Counted from the first letter of the stretch, positions 24,203-36,095 are shown. The stretch: DNA of 64,000 nucleotides from Lentinus brumalis (GCA_001792895.1 MARA01000019.1:124001-188000), one strand, 5' to 3'. Program-made: numbers and translations. The notes: a model not told the origin generated them from the letters alone.

Positions 24203-25031
24203 ATGAGCCAATCTCCTATCTCACCGACCTACTCATCTGGATTCGCACTGCAGCGCACCGCTGCACGACGTACGTAGCCAACATGCTTTGTAACTGAAAT
24301 CTAACCACTCACTTCCACTCGCGTTCGCACTGGCACTTTCAGCCGTTCGTCCGTCTGTGTCTCGCCGCAACAGCAGCACCACAGGCTGCACGGAGACCAC
24401 CTGTGTACCGCTCCCGTCCGACGTCGACCCTTGGACGTTCGTCGTCCGGACCCAAGCCGAGCCTGCCGACGTTGGGATTCGGCTCGCGAACAGTGTCCCT
24501 GTGGGTGCGGATTACCTACGCGTGGCAGTCGAGCATGCGGACGTGACGATCAACGTGCAAAAGATGTTCCCTGGGGGCAAGGTGGTTGTCCAACGAGGCT
24601 ACGTACGTGCTGACTTCTCTGTGCTTGTGTTGAAGGCTCGAGGCTCATGCATGGCTCACGAGCAGTTTCCTGCGGAGAACGTTCCACTGTCACTGGAGGT
24701 CGACGTCAAGGCGGACGGTGCAAGCGACTTCACGTGGGGCGATCTTCTGTCGCTTATCTTGCGCCAGCAGTGCGAGGCGGCCGTGCAGGTGCGTCGCGTC
24801 GTTCGAAATCACTGTACTTTCGAGTCTGACGCATCGTCTTCGTCGCAGGGGGAGGAGTCTGTCGCTGGCGCGGCGGATTCTGGGGTGAATGGTGTGCCCT
24901 CATACGAGAACGTCTGGGTTGTGGCTATTCGTCGGAGCGATGGCGCGGACGGAACTGTTCGGTACTTTCCTGAGCTTCAAGTGCGCCTTCCCGTTAAGCA
25001 GTTGCGGGACCGGAGAGGGGATCGTCCTTGA
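24203..25031 (+). CDS. Small protein of unknown function
   Basis: Not recognised. Exon 1 is 24203-24269 (MSQSPISPTYSSGF...), with an intron 24270-24342 (GTACGT...TTCAG). The frame is then open to the stop at 25031, giving 251 residues. Two further 60-base segments, 24603-24662 and 24789-24848, have good donors (GTACGT, GTGCGT) and AG ends and contain no stop. Removing both gives 211 residues and a smoother protein (VVVQRGY joined to QFPAENVPLSLEV; EAAVQ joined to GEESVAG). I favour the spliced form. No signal peptide, membrane segment or known motif seen; it begins with a Ser/Thr-rich N-terminus. Confidence 0.6.
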
Positions 25032-25197
25032 AGTCTGCCACTCGCACACGGCGTGACATGCAGGGTGCGTAGCGCAAGCTACGATGGTTTTATTCTTTGG
25101 CTATGAGGGTTTGACATTGTAACAGTAGAACACTGGCAGCGGACAGTACATCGGGGTCAACAATAGATTGCTCGTGAGAGTCGCGGCAATAAGCTTT

Positions 25198-27975
25198 TCA
25201 GAACTCGACGAAGTTGAGAAGACCGAGCAACACCAGGCAAACCGAGTATGCAGACGTCATGTACCCTGCGTGGGGACCATCGCCAGTCAGCACCATGCCT
25301 CATTGCCATCAAATTAGCTACGACTCACCAGCAACGGTGAATGCTGAAGACACGTCCTTTTCGAGGATCGAGTACATGACACCGAGGATAAGCGAAGCGA
25401 CTACCGGGAGCAGGATGGCGACGGAGATGCGCATGAGCTGCCAGCCTTCGACGAACTCGATGCCGAGGTCAGTGCGCGCAGTGAGGACTTGCATGAACTC
25501 GTGCCTGCCCTTCATCTGGTCAGGATGGCGCAGAAAGTACCGGAGCCGCATGTTCTTGGATGGGCTCACGCCCGCCGGACCAACTCGACGAGGGTAGACA
25601 CAGGTGTGGTCAGCCTAGATATGTACACGCCTGCGTCAGATCGCATCTATCGACTGTCCAGGGAAGACTCACATAAACCATCGTTATGGACCTTAATATG
25701 GGTATCCAGTCAGAACACGGATTGGTGGAGTGGTCAGTTGTGATCGACGTACCGAACGCTTCTCAGGGAGAACCACTTCCGCCATATGGTGCGGAGCTTG
25801 TCGTACGAGCGGCTAAGCTCCCTGAGGAGGTCCGCATCATCCCAGTGCGCCTCGATCTTCAGGAACATGTAGTTTGATCCTCGGAACGCCTTCAGAGGGA
25901 ACACCTTCCAAGGAGGGCTCCAGTCGTCGGAGTGGCGTCGCACCGCGCGCAACCCGGCCGCGTACGCACGACTGGGATACGGCTTCTTCGTCATTGGCGC
26001 ACTATACGACAGCGTCTGCACCTGCGCGGCCGTCATCCCTTCCTCGTCTTTCTCGTCCACGTCGGAATCTATTGAATCCATCGACATCATGCCACCGCCA
26101 TGCCGCGAGACAACAAGATGCCGCTCGAGACGCTGCACGACCTTGGCGAACCGCATGCTCTGCTCATGCCACACTCGCGTCTGATGCTCCCAAGTAGCGA
26201 GCGAACGCTCATGTAGCTGGAGGAGTTGTTCGAACTGCTCGGGTGCGGGAAGTACTGGCCGGTGATCTGGGGGTGGAGGTATGACAGTTGGCGGAGGCGT
26301 GGAGCTGGTCTGCTGGAAGCCTGGATGGACGACGACCACGGTAGGTTGCGGCCGCGGCGCGAGAGGCGGTAGAGGCGTCGCGAGAGGCGGTAGAGGCGGG
26401 CTGCGACTGTGACTAGGACGCCTTGAGTATACATGTATCGGAGAACCTGTATGAGTGATGATCAGGACGGCGAGCACTCGATCACAGAGGTCGTGACCTA
26501 CGACTATATCTTCGCGGAGAGGAAGTGCGACGGTACTGCCAGTGGTGATCGGACGATGATGACACGCGAACTTCCATTGGAGAAGGGAGGGTCCTGGAGA
26601 AGTCGTGCCTATCTGCCGCCGTTCGCGTTGTGACCACGGGGGCCCCTGGGACGCTGCCAGGGCCAATGACAAAGGTAGGTTGATGCGGGGGCGGAGTGCC
26701 ACTATGCGAGCGTGACCTAAAGTGCACGTCATGCTGCGGAGACTCGGAGTGGGTCCGAATCGGAGAGTGGGACCCAGGGCGAGTAAATCGCGAAGAGCCG
26801 CGCCTGTAAGATGGTGTCCGTGGATAATGATTAGCCAGTGCGGTCCGACAGGTTCCTTCCGAGTAGGTGAGACTGACCTAGAGGGGGAACGCGAATGTGC
26901 GCCAATAGGAACTGGAATGACCTGGGGTACAGCCGAAGCCATGCCAACAGGTCTAGCGTATACCGTTGGCTGCCCGTATCCGTATTGCGAGGACGGCGGC
27001 TGAATGATGATAGGCACAGGTAATACAGGCAGACCTTGAGGTGGAGCAGGTGTGAAGGTCGGCGGAGACCCGTGGGACGGGGAAGCAATCGCCGTGTGTG
27101 CCGGAAGAGGTTGAGGGGAACGACTCCGACTCCCACTTGAGTATCTGCTTTTGCGAGAACCTACGTGATACAATGATTAGACGGCAAGGCTTCATGTTAA
27201 GACAGGTCGTAACTCACAGCTTCGACTTTCAGCAGGCCTATGTTCGCGTCCTGGACGGTCGCCATGCTCCGGCTCGTACGAGTCCGGTTGTTCGAATTGC
27301 TGGACTACCGCATCCGCGTCCCCCGGGAGCTCCCACGAGTGGTGCGATACGACCGATGGGCTGCGCCCGGGCCGGCGCTCGACGCGGAGCTTGTACAGCT
27401 CTTGCTCGAGGATATGATCGTCGTGCAGGTCCTCACGACGCTCAGTAGTGGCGCTCCTTCCGCCGGTAGAGGAGCCAGTCGAGCGGTACCAGTCATGAGA
27501 GGGTCGGTCGTGCTGTTCCTCAGGATTCCTGGTGGGTGACAGGCTGGGAGATCGTCGCTCCTTAGCCGACAAGGCTTCTGCTGTACGAACAATGTGACGA
27601 GAAAGGACGATGTCAGTCGTGATCAGGGATCTCTTCAGTTGTGCTGACACACCTTCAGGCCACTCAACGTAAACGCGAGAATCATTGGATGAGAGGTCGT
27701 GCTGCTGTTTGGAACGCGTCTCGTCGACCAAATCAAGACGGATGTCTAAGGGCGGCAGCTTCCTGTCCGATTGTGCAGAATGCCGACTATGGGTCGGGCT
27801 CTTGGGACACGAAAGAGTCAGTTGATGTGGTAGAGAACGATACACACGGACTGACCTTGTTCTGACAATCGAGCGGTTTGAGTGAAGGACTTCTACCTCG
27901 TTCGTCGATGACGCCGGGTGTAATGTCTTGCAGCGATTCTGAGGATGAAAGGGACGCAGTACTTGCGGATGCCAT
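25198..27975 (-). CDS. RS-rich, coiled-coil protein with C-terminal membrane segment
   Basis: Eight exons: 27975-27856, 27800-27218, 27160-26878, 26803-26502, 26446-25753, 25691-25673, 25614-25329 and 25265-25198. They close to 784 residues without a frame break. Order: an N-terminal Ser-rich part (SLSSSESLQDITPGV); a charged region with LEQELYKLRVERR; a long stretch rich in RS, SR and SP pairs (SRYSSGSRSRSPQP, SPRRYSRSPIHVYSRR) interspersed with Pro; a helical segment (FEQLLQLHERSLATWEHQTR, then RFAKVVQRLERHL); a conserved-looking globular part (PWKVFPLKAFRGSNYMFL); and a C-terminal hydrophobic pair (ISVAILLPVVASLILGVMY; VCLVLLGLLNFVEF). One exon is only 19 bases. I do not recognise a named family, though it resembles uncharacterised agaricomycete proteins. 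RS dipeptides suggest regulation by phosphorylation. The membrane tail argues against a plain splicing factor; both points are inference. Confidence 0.75.
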
Positions 27976-28149
27976 GCTGTATGCGGTAGATCTCTGGGCG
28001 AAGAGGCCGCATGGGCGCAGTGACGCTGCTATGGAACCTGCTTCAGCTGCAGAAAATAGCGTCCGGCTGAGATGGCAGCTTGGAGGATGCGCAACCGTCT
28101 GCAACCGTCCGACGTACCTTTCTCATGAGGACCAGGGGCACATATAAAA

Positions 28150-28265
28150 GTGCGCAGCGCAACGCAGCGCTGCGCTGCGTCGCGCTGGCGTCGCGCATTC
28201 CGACGCATGCGCACGAGCGCCACGTTGCGCAAGCACCAGTAGGGAGACACCGCGAGGGTCCGTCG
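28150..28265. repeat. TGCGCA-rich repeat cluster 1
   Basis: Dense, irregular GCGCA, TGCGC and GCAACG words on both strands, beginning just after an ATATAAAAG string at 28143. No fixed unit length. Confidence 0.6.
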
Positions 28266-28629
28266 CAGAGTGACTCACAAAGGTATGGGTGCGGCCAGTT
28301 CCGGTGAGGGGAGCGACCGAGAGTGACGGAGACAGACGAGCGAGAGAGAGATATCAAAGGGACTCGATTTGGTATCGAGCATATTCAGCACTTACTGTTG
28401 ACTTACTGGCTGACCTTCATCTCCCAGCTCTCTCTTGCCACCGAAAGCCGTGCTACTAATGCCTGCAGCTCTGTCATCGAGCGCCGACGCAAAGAGTCTG
28501 CATGGCGGTCGTTGGTGCGAAGTTCAAGAGATGCAAGGCGTAGGGGAACATATTGCCTTCACGGTGCAACACCGGTGAGCGCATGCAGGGTGAGTTAGTA
28601 AGTGCAAACTCCACCCATGTTCAGTAGTG

Positions 28630-28820
28630 TTACGCTGCGACGACGCACATTTGCGCAAACCCCACGCAGCCCTCACGCCCGTCCGCGCACAGTTGCGCAC
28701 GGCGGCGCGTCCTCAGACGCCCGCTTGCGCAAGGCTCACGCATCCCCCGCGCATGTGGCGCAAGCTCACGCACGACGCCACGCAGATACGTGCGCAAGTG
28801 TGCGCCTCAGTGCGCTGGCA
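28630..28820. repeat. TGCGCA-rich repeat cluster 2
   Basis: Words such as TTGCGCAA, TTGCGCAC, CACGCA and GTGCGCAAG recur every 10-25 bases. Open frames through it are low-complexity and not credible proteins. Confidence 0.6.
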
Positions 28821-29152
28821 AGATGGAGTGTGAACACGTTCTTCGCTCAAGGTATTGAGAGTAGATGATAACGTACCCGGCCGTGCCGTTTGAAGGCTCA
28901 GTCTCCGAGTCGACTGCGAGTCGAGCCGGCTGGCGAGATCTTCCGGGCGCAGAAGGCTGTAAGTGAGTGCCTTAATTGCTGCTCATGTTCTGAATGGGCT
29001 CGATATACAGGCTTCAGCCTCAGGAAGAAAAATACCTTGGCATAGGTGGTGAGTACTGTAGTGAGTAGAGACGAGTCAGCGCATGCACGGGCGCATGATT
29101 AAGCGCTCATACTCTGAGCACCCACCGGCCGGATTCGAGCCACCACGAGACC
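28821..29152. other. No gene seen
   Basis: Between repeat cluster 2 and the 3' end of the next minus-strand gene. A TTCGAGCC string near 29140 was tested as a tRNA T-loop and rejected. Confidence 0.35.
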
Positions 29153-29994
29153 CTATAGAGTCCTCTGCCTAAGTGGAAGGACGACTAATGAACTCAAAGA
29201 CAGGTCATATATAAAAGAAACAGCGCCATGAATTCCCGACGCAGACGCGTTGCGCAAGAATGCGCACGGCGCGACGCTGCGCAACGCTGCGTTTGCGCTG
29301 CGCATTTTTCTGGGGGCCCGAGGACCAGGAGGCATGGCTGGCGACAAAAGTCTGTTGGGTCCCGCTTTGTCAATGCTATCCCTGGCCCGCCATGACGAAG
29401 CTGGGCTTGTATTTGAAACAACAATTACTCCCTTCCTCAGCCTCCTCTTCAAGGGGACTGGCGGCGAGATGGTGGTGACAGGAGGACGCCCTCCTTCAAG
29501 AGGTACAATCCCCAAAGCCGGATGAGGGCCAGCTTCAGGTTGTATCCGTGGATGAATCTGTGGTGGGTGACTTAGTCCGCCTGCGGATTTGAACAATGAG
29601 CGTCTGACGAGCACCGCAGACACAGATGCATGGAGAGGTGAACTGACCAGGAATGACCGGTGGCACACCGTTGCCTACGGGGTTTAGGAGCGGGTAACCA
29701 AGAGCTAGACCACTCTCGAGGTCGTCTTGTCGTGTCGAGCGCTGCTGTGCAATCTCGACGGCGTCGACAAGTCTCCTGAACTCAGCTTCCTCCTGCTCCT
29801 CCTGCACCACGGAGTAACTGTTACCCATGCCGGCGATATCACTACCGGGGAGGGATAGCCTGGGGCGACTGGGAAGGCACCGCACACCGCAGGTGCGAGT
29901 CCGAGTATATACTGGATGGCGAAGCGCCTGAGACTATGACAGGCTTCTGGTGTTCCCCACTGACGAGAACTTGCACAGCGTTGCAGTGCTCCAT
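29153..29994 (-). CDS. Small protein of unknown function, one base short
   Basis: Exons 29994-29846 (MEHCNAVQVLVSGEHQKPVI...), 29801-29648 (EEQEEAEFRRLVDAVEIAQQ...) and 29580-29153. Introns are 44 and 67 bp. As written, exon 1 enters the intron one base out of phase. Adding one C to the CCCC run at about 29846-29850 gives a total divisible by three and a 243-residue protein. The middle is acidic and helical; the C-terminal third is basic and Pro-rich (PLKRRLRKGVIVV). Its last part runs through the third TGCGCA cluster, so the true end may be earlier. No family recognised. Confidence 0.5.
29236..29315. repeat. TGCGCA-rich repeat cluster 3
   Basis: GACGCAGACGCGTTGCGCAA, then GCTGCGCAACGCTGCG and similar words. 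Like cluster 1 it follows an ATATAAAAG string (29209). It overlaps the C-terminal coding region of the minus-strand gene. Confidence 0.55.
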
Positions 29995-30387
29995 TCCGAG
30001 AATTTCTGATCAGTGCTATAAACGACAGGTATGTAGTACGTACCCATCAGCTCCGGTGAACGCGTTTGCGTTCAAAGTTAGCCTATGTACTCACTGGCAA
30101 CACCAGAAGCACGACACTGCAGCCCCGTCGACGGCTCTGGATCGAGGCTGTTCCTCGGCATTATCATGTCTGCGCGTCACCTGAGATGGATGCGCCGAGC
30201 TGCAGACGTTCACGCTCGTTAACGCCGTCAATGAAGAGCGCCTGGCAGTGGTGGGTAGTTTAGGGCAGGGGCGGTTCCCATAGGGCGCGTCCCCAAGTAC
30301 TGAGTACATGAAGCCGCTCCCGTACCTGTAACTGGAGTCCGCACATATTGCAGATCTGTAAGACTAGTTCTGCCATCGTTGACGACC
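29995..30387. other. Divergent intergenic region; no gene seen
   Basis: Shared 5' flank of the minus-strand gene ending at 29994 and the plus-strand F-box gene from 30388. No clear TATA element. Confidence 0.4.
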
Positions 30388-32157
30388 ATGTCGGATGGAA
30401 TACGCAGGCAAGTGCAGAGTATGAGGCATCTGAAGCTTCGCTGACAACACCGAGTCCAGGAAAGTTTGCCAGTTGAACGACGACGTTCACGCTCAGATCA
30501 TTGAAGAACTAGTACAACAATCGACCTGTAACTTGCTTCCGCTCTCAGAAACGTGCCGCTTATTTCGGACGCTCTGCAAACCCTTCATATTCTCGCACGC
30601 AACTTGCCACATCGGCGAACCCGTCCGAAGCAGGAGAATGTTGATTCCAACCTTCATGTGGCCCTATATCAGGTGATTGCGACATTCACCATAATCCAGC
30701 TCGCAGCTAACGAAGTGCGCCAGATATCTTACGGTGATCGACGATTGTCCAGATCAAACAGCTGGAGCATGGGTCCATGCAAGGTCTGCCATGCGACATC
30801 TCTACTACGCCCGAGATCCGTACCTGTGCGGGGTGTTGGAAAGCCCCAAGCTGTTCAGCCTTCTGCGACACATGCCACGCCTCACTAATATATCCCTGAA
30901 CCTTCAAGACTACCGCTGTGTACACGGTGTGTCATGGGTAACTCTCAAGTCGATCTTAGCCTTGCCGCAGCTACGCGAATTTTGGGTCGACCTACTCCTT
31001 TCACCGATCCAATCCCCCTCCCACGACGACGAGACAATTTTCTCTCCATTGACCCTGCTTCACCATGAACGCGGCGTATCAGACATTTATCCTCCTACCA
31101 CCACCGAGAGAGCGAACATCCGTTATCTGCTCACGAAGCTCTGCCTTTCACTCGAAGTCCTAACCCTCCCCGCCGAGCTAGTTCCGGTTTCAGCCTTGTC
31201 ATCCTGGAACTGGCCCCGCTTGTGTGAGCTGCGAGTACGCGGAGCGCGATGGGACAGTCCTTCCACGCCCTACACCACATTGTTCTCCGGCATGCGTAAC
31301 CTGCGGGTCCTCGTATTGGAGCTCTCCCTCTCCGTGGAAGCAGAACCTCGACCGATCTCGGATCCTGCCATGAAGGAATTCCCGTGGCCAGACCTGGAGC
31401 ACTTTTCGGTGTCCCATCCAGTCGTTCACGACTCCGTATACGCTCACCTGCCACGACACCTCCGGGTGCTCGGGCTGTCTTCTTGCCCCCACAAGGCTGA
31501 GAAGCCTGCTCTTGATGCCTCCCACCGCGTGTACGCGTACCCGACCAGGACCTGTTCAGAGATACTTGAGATCATGCAGCGCTGTCCCGCGCAGGAACTC
31601 CTGGAGTTGCAGATTGAGTATCACGCAGACGAGAGCGAGAGCCTCCTCTTTGGCTTCCTGTCATCTGCATTCTCGAAATTGCAGTCCCTCGAGATCTATC
31701 GCTACCGGCACCCCGACACTGGCGACATCGCAGTGGTGAGTTCGACTTGCCTATGACCCACCTCTGATACTAGTATCTGAGCTCCTTTGTGTCGATACAG
31801 GAGGAATTTGCGCAACTACTTTCACCGCTTGCAGACCTACGTCTTCTAAAGGTCCATATGGACCTCGAGAACATGCCGACGCTGACCTTTCATAGACAAC
31901 CCCGCCTGGAGTTCTGGGGTTATGATCACCAGTCGATGAAGAATTTCGCGCACCAGCAAGACGTTGTTGCGACAAGCATCGCGCGCCACCTCACTTCGTC
32001 CATCGAGGAGATTTATCTCTGGACGCCCGACAGCTCTATGCGCCATCTGTGGTCCAAATTTCGAGTAACTCATTCCGCAGACGATACAGAGGCCGGAGGC
32101 GCAACTTCGGTTACTCGTGAGAAGGATGCTATATTCGCCGACCTCCCGTATGTATAG
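30388..32157 (+). CDS. F-box / leucine-rich-repeat-like protein 3
   Basis: Exons 30388-30407, 30460-30672, 30724-31735 and 31801-32157, closing to 533 residues with no frame break. The 20-base first exon (MSDGIRR) is followed by an intron with a GC donor (GCAAGT...TCCAG). Exon 2 holds the F-box-like helices (CQLNDDVHAQIIEELVQQ; LSETCRLFRTLCKP) and ends FMWPYIR. The LRR exon has MPRLTNISLNLQDY, LPQLREFWVDLLL, WPRLCELRVRG, MRNLRVLVLELS and SKLQSLEIYRYRH. The last exon has LRLLKVHMDLENMP. It is more diverged from genes 2 and 4 than they are from each other. The SCF adaptor role is family inference. Confidence 0.82.
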
Positions 32158-32194
32158 TATATCACGCTGTACGACGCATCAGTATTGAGAATAT

Positions 32195-32500
32195 AACGCC
32201 GACGACACAGCAGTGGTATGTACGTCCGAGCTCGTGGATCTTACTGTTTGGCGTCGTGACTCGTCTGACGTCGGTTCAGGTTCCAGGACACATCTGCTGA
32301 GATGCTCGGGCCTCCGTGGGCTAAAGGTTCACCTAGACCTTGATAATACGCCGCAGCTTGGTGTTGATCTGATTGACTTGGGAGGCTGGTAGACTCGGGA
32401 CTGGGTGATGATGACTCGCACGCGTATTAGCTTACGCCTCGTCGCCGCGACCTATGCCCGCGACGTAGCTTCGTCCGTCGCGCCGGTTCACTTCGGATAG
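32195..32500 (+). pseudogene. F-box gene relic, last exon
   Basis: After an intron-like GTATGT...GTTCAG (32218-32279) the sequence reads HLLRCSGLRGLKVHLDLDN, close to the exon-4 motif LRLLKVHMDLEN of the gene just upstream. A later piece, LRLVAATYARDVASSV, corresponds to FRLIVDEVADVFARELSSS. Stops and frame changes lie between. Similar DNA occurs at 50755-51000. Confidence 0.5.
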
Positions 32501-32652
32501 TGGAGGACGCCACTTGCCAGCGCAGTCGCATCTTGATGGCTGATAAGTATCCATTTCGCATTTGCTCGGGCCGCGTGTTCGCCGTCTGCCGTTTTCAGAG
32601 CGCCTCTGCACCGACCGTTGTTCTTCCCAACTTCCACCACCTACGATTAACA

Positions 32653-35276
32653 ATGTCTTTTTCAAGCTCTTCTGTACACAGCAGCTCTCCCTGCTCTGGC
32701 ACAGGTATGGTCTGAGGCCATTCACAAGTTCAACGATCAGAATGCTAACGGGAAACAAGATGTTTACAGCACCGGTGCTTCCGTGCAGAGTGGTTGGGCT
32801 TCAGAGCTCGACGGGAGAATACTTCTCTCGGACCTTTCCTTGGAGGAGTACCTCGACGAACTCGTCCCCTGCTCGTCTCCGTACGAATCCGCCAATCTCA
32901 CTGTCGACGCCAACGCGTTCTCTGAGTACGAACCTGGCGATGGTTTAGAGGTGAAAAGTACTCCGCATGTGGTGCGTTATATTCGCCTACCACCTACACT
33001 CCGTCCCCCTCATTTCGTCTTCTCTAGCGCAATGGGCTTGCCAGTCTTGTGGCCGATTTCGACGATGACATCCGACTCTCCTTCTGGGACTCGCACAACG
33101 GCGACTACCGCTTTCCCCTCAGCCCCTTCGCTGCAAACCACGCTAAGTCATCCCCGGACATTTCGGTCTCCTTTCCTGGGGCTCCCGACGATGTGGAGGC
33201 TAAGGCCAACCGATGGGAGGTCATCTCCATGTGTATTGAGGCGAGGGACACGGAGAAAGGAGACCCCTTCCCTCACCACAAATCCGGTGCGACCAACACG
33301 GACACCATCATCCAGCTCGCGAGGAACGCGCGAACCCTCATGCTTGTCCATGGATTCCTGTATTCCTTCGTCCTCGGCATCTACGGCGAGATCGTCCGCA
33401 TCGCTCGATTCGATCGCACCGTTTGTATCGTCAGCCGTCCGTTCAACCTACGCCACAACCTCCATATCCTCCAACGCTTCTTCTGGCACTACACCCATCC
33501 TATCATAGGCTCGCCTGTGGTTGGATGCGACCCGACCATTCGGCCCTTGACGATACAAGAGAATACTTGGCTGCAGAGACACCTCTCGCGCGCTCGTGTC
33601 AAGCGTACGGATATGGACATCTTTATGACGCGGCGGGTGGAGGTGCACGATGACCATGACGGCACGATAGTCCCCTACTTCGTCTACCAAGTGATCGGCA
33701 TCAATCCACGGCTCATGTCACGATCGACCATCGTATGGCGGGCCATTAAGGACACCTATGCAGAGGACCGGCGCGACACTACTGCAGTCAAGTCATGCAT
33801 TCTCAAGGAATCGTGGCGTCAGCTTTTCCGTCGACCCGAAACTGTATACTATCGTCGCATGGCAAGTACGATCTCGGAGGAGGAAGGCTGGGGTCTTCCG
33901 AGGATGCTCGCCGGCGGAGACATTGGACAGCTGGAGCTGCGGGCGTGGGAGCTGTGTTCTCCTCACGCCGTCGATCTTGCGAACGAGCGCCATCTCAGGC
34001 TTCCTAAGTCGCCCTTCCCGGCCGCTTCGACATATCGCTATCCACCTTCGTTCCCGCTTCCCTGGCCTCAACATCAAACGGTCACCTGGGCAATCAATAT
34101 GACCTCGAAATACACTTATCGCGAGCGCAGCCACATGCGCTTCGTGATCGAAGAGGTCGGTCGACCGCTGACCGACTTCCGGGATACCAAGGAGCTTGTG
34201 GCCGCCATGAGGGATGCCATCAAAGGTACGTGTACTACATATCATCACTCGCTGAAATGGCAACTGACGCATAGACAGGCCATCGGCTCGCCTACAACAA
34301 GGCAGGGATCCTCCATCGAGACGTAAATCTGGGAAACATCCTCATTGTCGATGAGCCTACGCCGGAGGGACCTCTCGGATTCCTTCACGACTTCGACTAC
34401 AGCTACATGACCGATGTTGCTCCGGGCCACGAATCAGCGCCTGCATCTAGCAATATTGACAGCACCGAGCTGAAGGAAAGAACGGTGCGTCAGAGCTGAC
34501 AACTCCACGCTATCGCAATCATTGACTCGGATGCTAGGGCACGCGATATTTCATGTCTTGCGAGATCCTGAAAGGAAACCCCGGTCTTATCCACCGTGTC
34601 TACCACGACCTAGAGTCTTTCTACTGGGTCCTCGTCTGGATCGTCTTGCGGTATACCCGACAGAATCTAGGCAAGGCCATGTCGGAACTAGTCTTTGAAT
34701 ACGACATCGACGCTGCGTTACATGAGAAGGTTTGGTGGTTGATTATGCAGGGCAACTTCTTCGACGAACAACCCCTTATCATCGAAGGGAATGCTCCCCT
34801 CACGGAGCTGATGTCCAAGTTCAAGTCTCTCGTCGCGAAAATGTTGACATCTCACTACAAGGACAACCATCTGACACACGAAGCTGTCCTCCAACTCTTT
34901 GACGACGCCCTAGCGCAAACCGGGTGGCCGGAAGAGGACCGCGTCGAGTGCATCCGCCTGGATTCCCAGTCTCAACAGGACGATGCGGAACGCCTGCGCA
35001 AGCCATCCCCCGAGATACGCAGGATAGTGGCCCACGAATTCTCGATCCTCAAGAAGCGGTGTGCTACCGTTGCAGGGCTCGATGTTCCTCCCTCGATTCC
35101 CGAGGAGAGCACTGGAACCGATGCAGGCCCTTCTACTGAGACGGAAGACCGGACGTCTAGCAAGAGGTTCAAATACGAAGTAAGTACATGCGGCAGCCAT
35201 GGGGCCTCGTCCCTCGCCTCGCGCCCTCCTGGAAATACTGTAGGGCTCGCAGAAGAAGAGTAGGCATACTCAGTAG
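32653..35276 (+). CDS. FunK1-type fungal protein kinase 1
   Basis: Exons 32653-32704, 32760-32971, 33028-34225, 34279-34484, 34538-35179 and 35244-35276, closing to 780 residues. FunK1 is a kinase group expanded in basidiomycetes and known mainly by sequence. The catalytic loop is ILHRDVNLGNILI (HRD, with the Asn of the loop) and the metal motif is GFLHDFDYS, where DFD replaces DFG. The C-lobe shows YHDLESFYWVLVWIVL. The glycine-rich loop and Lys are not obvious; FVIEEVGRPLTDF stands where the hinge is expected. The first 250 residues form a separate domain with SFPGAPDD and ISMCIEARDTEKGDPF, reminiscent of a nuclease-like fold (see findings). The tail is basic (KKRCATV; KRFKYE). Substrate and process are unknown. 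An inverted relative lies at 60891-63569. Confidence 0.88.
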
Positions 35277-36095
35277 CCGGCAGTTGTAATTTTCTGGCGT
35301 CCGGCCGCATGTATCTCTAAGTAGCCTCTTGCAAAGACCTCTTTCATCTCAGACGTTTCGAGGATCATCACCTCCAACACGTGTTAGAGATGCTCAGACA
35401 GCTTGATCATTACCAGTTTTGTGACCGCGGTCGTGTGTTCTCCGGGCGACAAGGTTCTCAGTGGGTTCGTACAAATACAAGGACGAGAACATCGCCATGC
35501 AGGTAAGTACTCATTGTGGAAGCATGCGATGACTTTTAAAATGTTGCATTGTGGGCCCTCGCGGCAGCGGCACGGTTGCCAGTCGGCAGCAAGCTTCCAT
35601 TAATGTCAGCCGTTATAATTCCTCGACAACAGTATGCTCTCGTGGCTTCCCATGTCATACAGTGATTTCACGGACTTGGTGGTTAGCGGCGGACTGCGGG
35701 ACGGTCGGGCCGATTGGCGCGCACCCAATCAACTCGCATGCGCGGGCGCCACTGCGTGCTACATGTTCAACTTGTCTTCAGCTTCCTCGCCTCCATGTTC
35801 TCACAGATTCTCGATAGCCGATAAATCAAGTGAGTCACCTACGTCGAAAATGCCATGTACCGGACGTCGGAGTAGCTGACTCTGTTATCCAAGTCACATT
35901 CGGGCGAACAAAGGCTCTCACGTTTCTCGCTTTGTCCTCAATAGCAGCACGCTGGCTACAATTACTGATTGAAAGGCACCCTCGATCACGATTAGGAAGC
36001 TCACCACAAGTGCGTCCGGTACCGCTTATGCGGCGTCGTGCCCTGATCGTGTTCCTGATTATGTGTTCCCCCAAACCACCTCCGACAGTATAAAA
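35277..36095. other. Intergenic; no gene seen
   Basis: Between two FunK1 genes. A few short ORFs without motifs. Confidence 0.45.

Noticed and set aside
29090..29165. tRNA gene on the minus strand
   Set aside because: A TCGAATC T-loop-like string is present, but the flanking five bases on each side do not pair and no anticodon or acceptor stem can be drawn.
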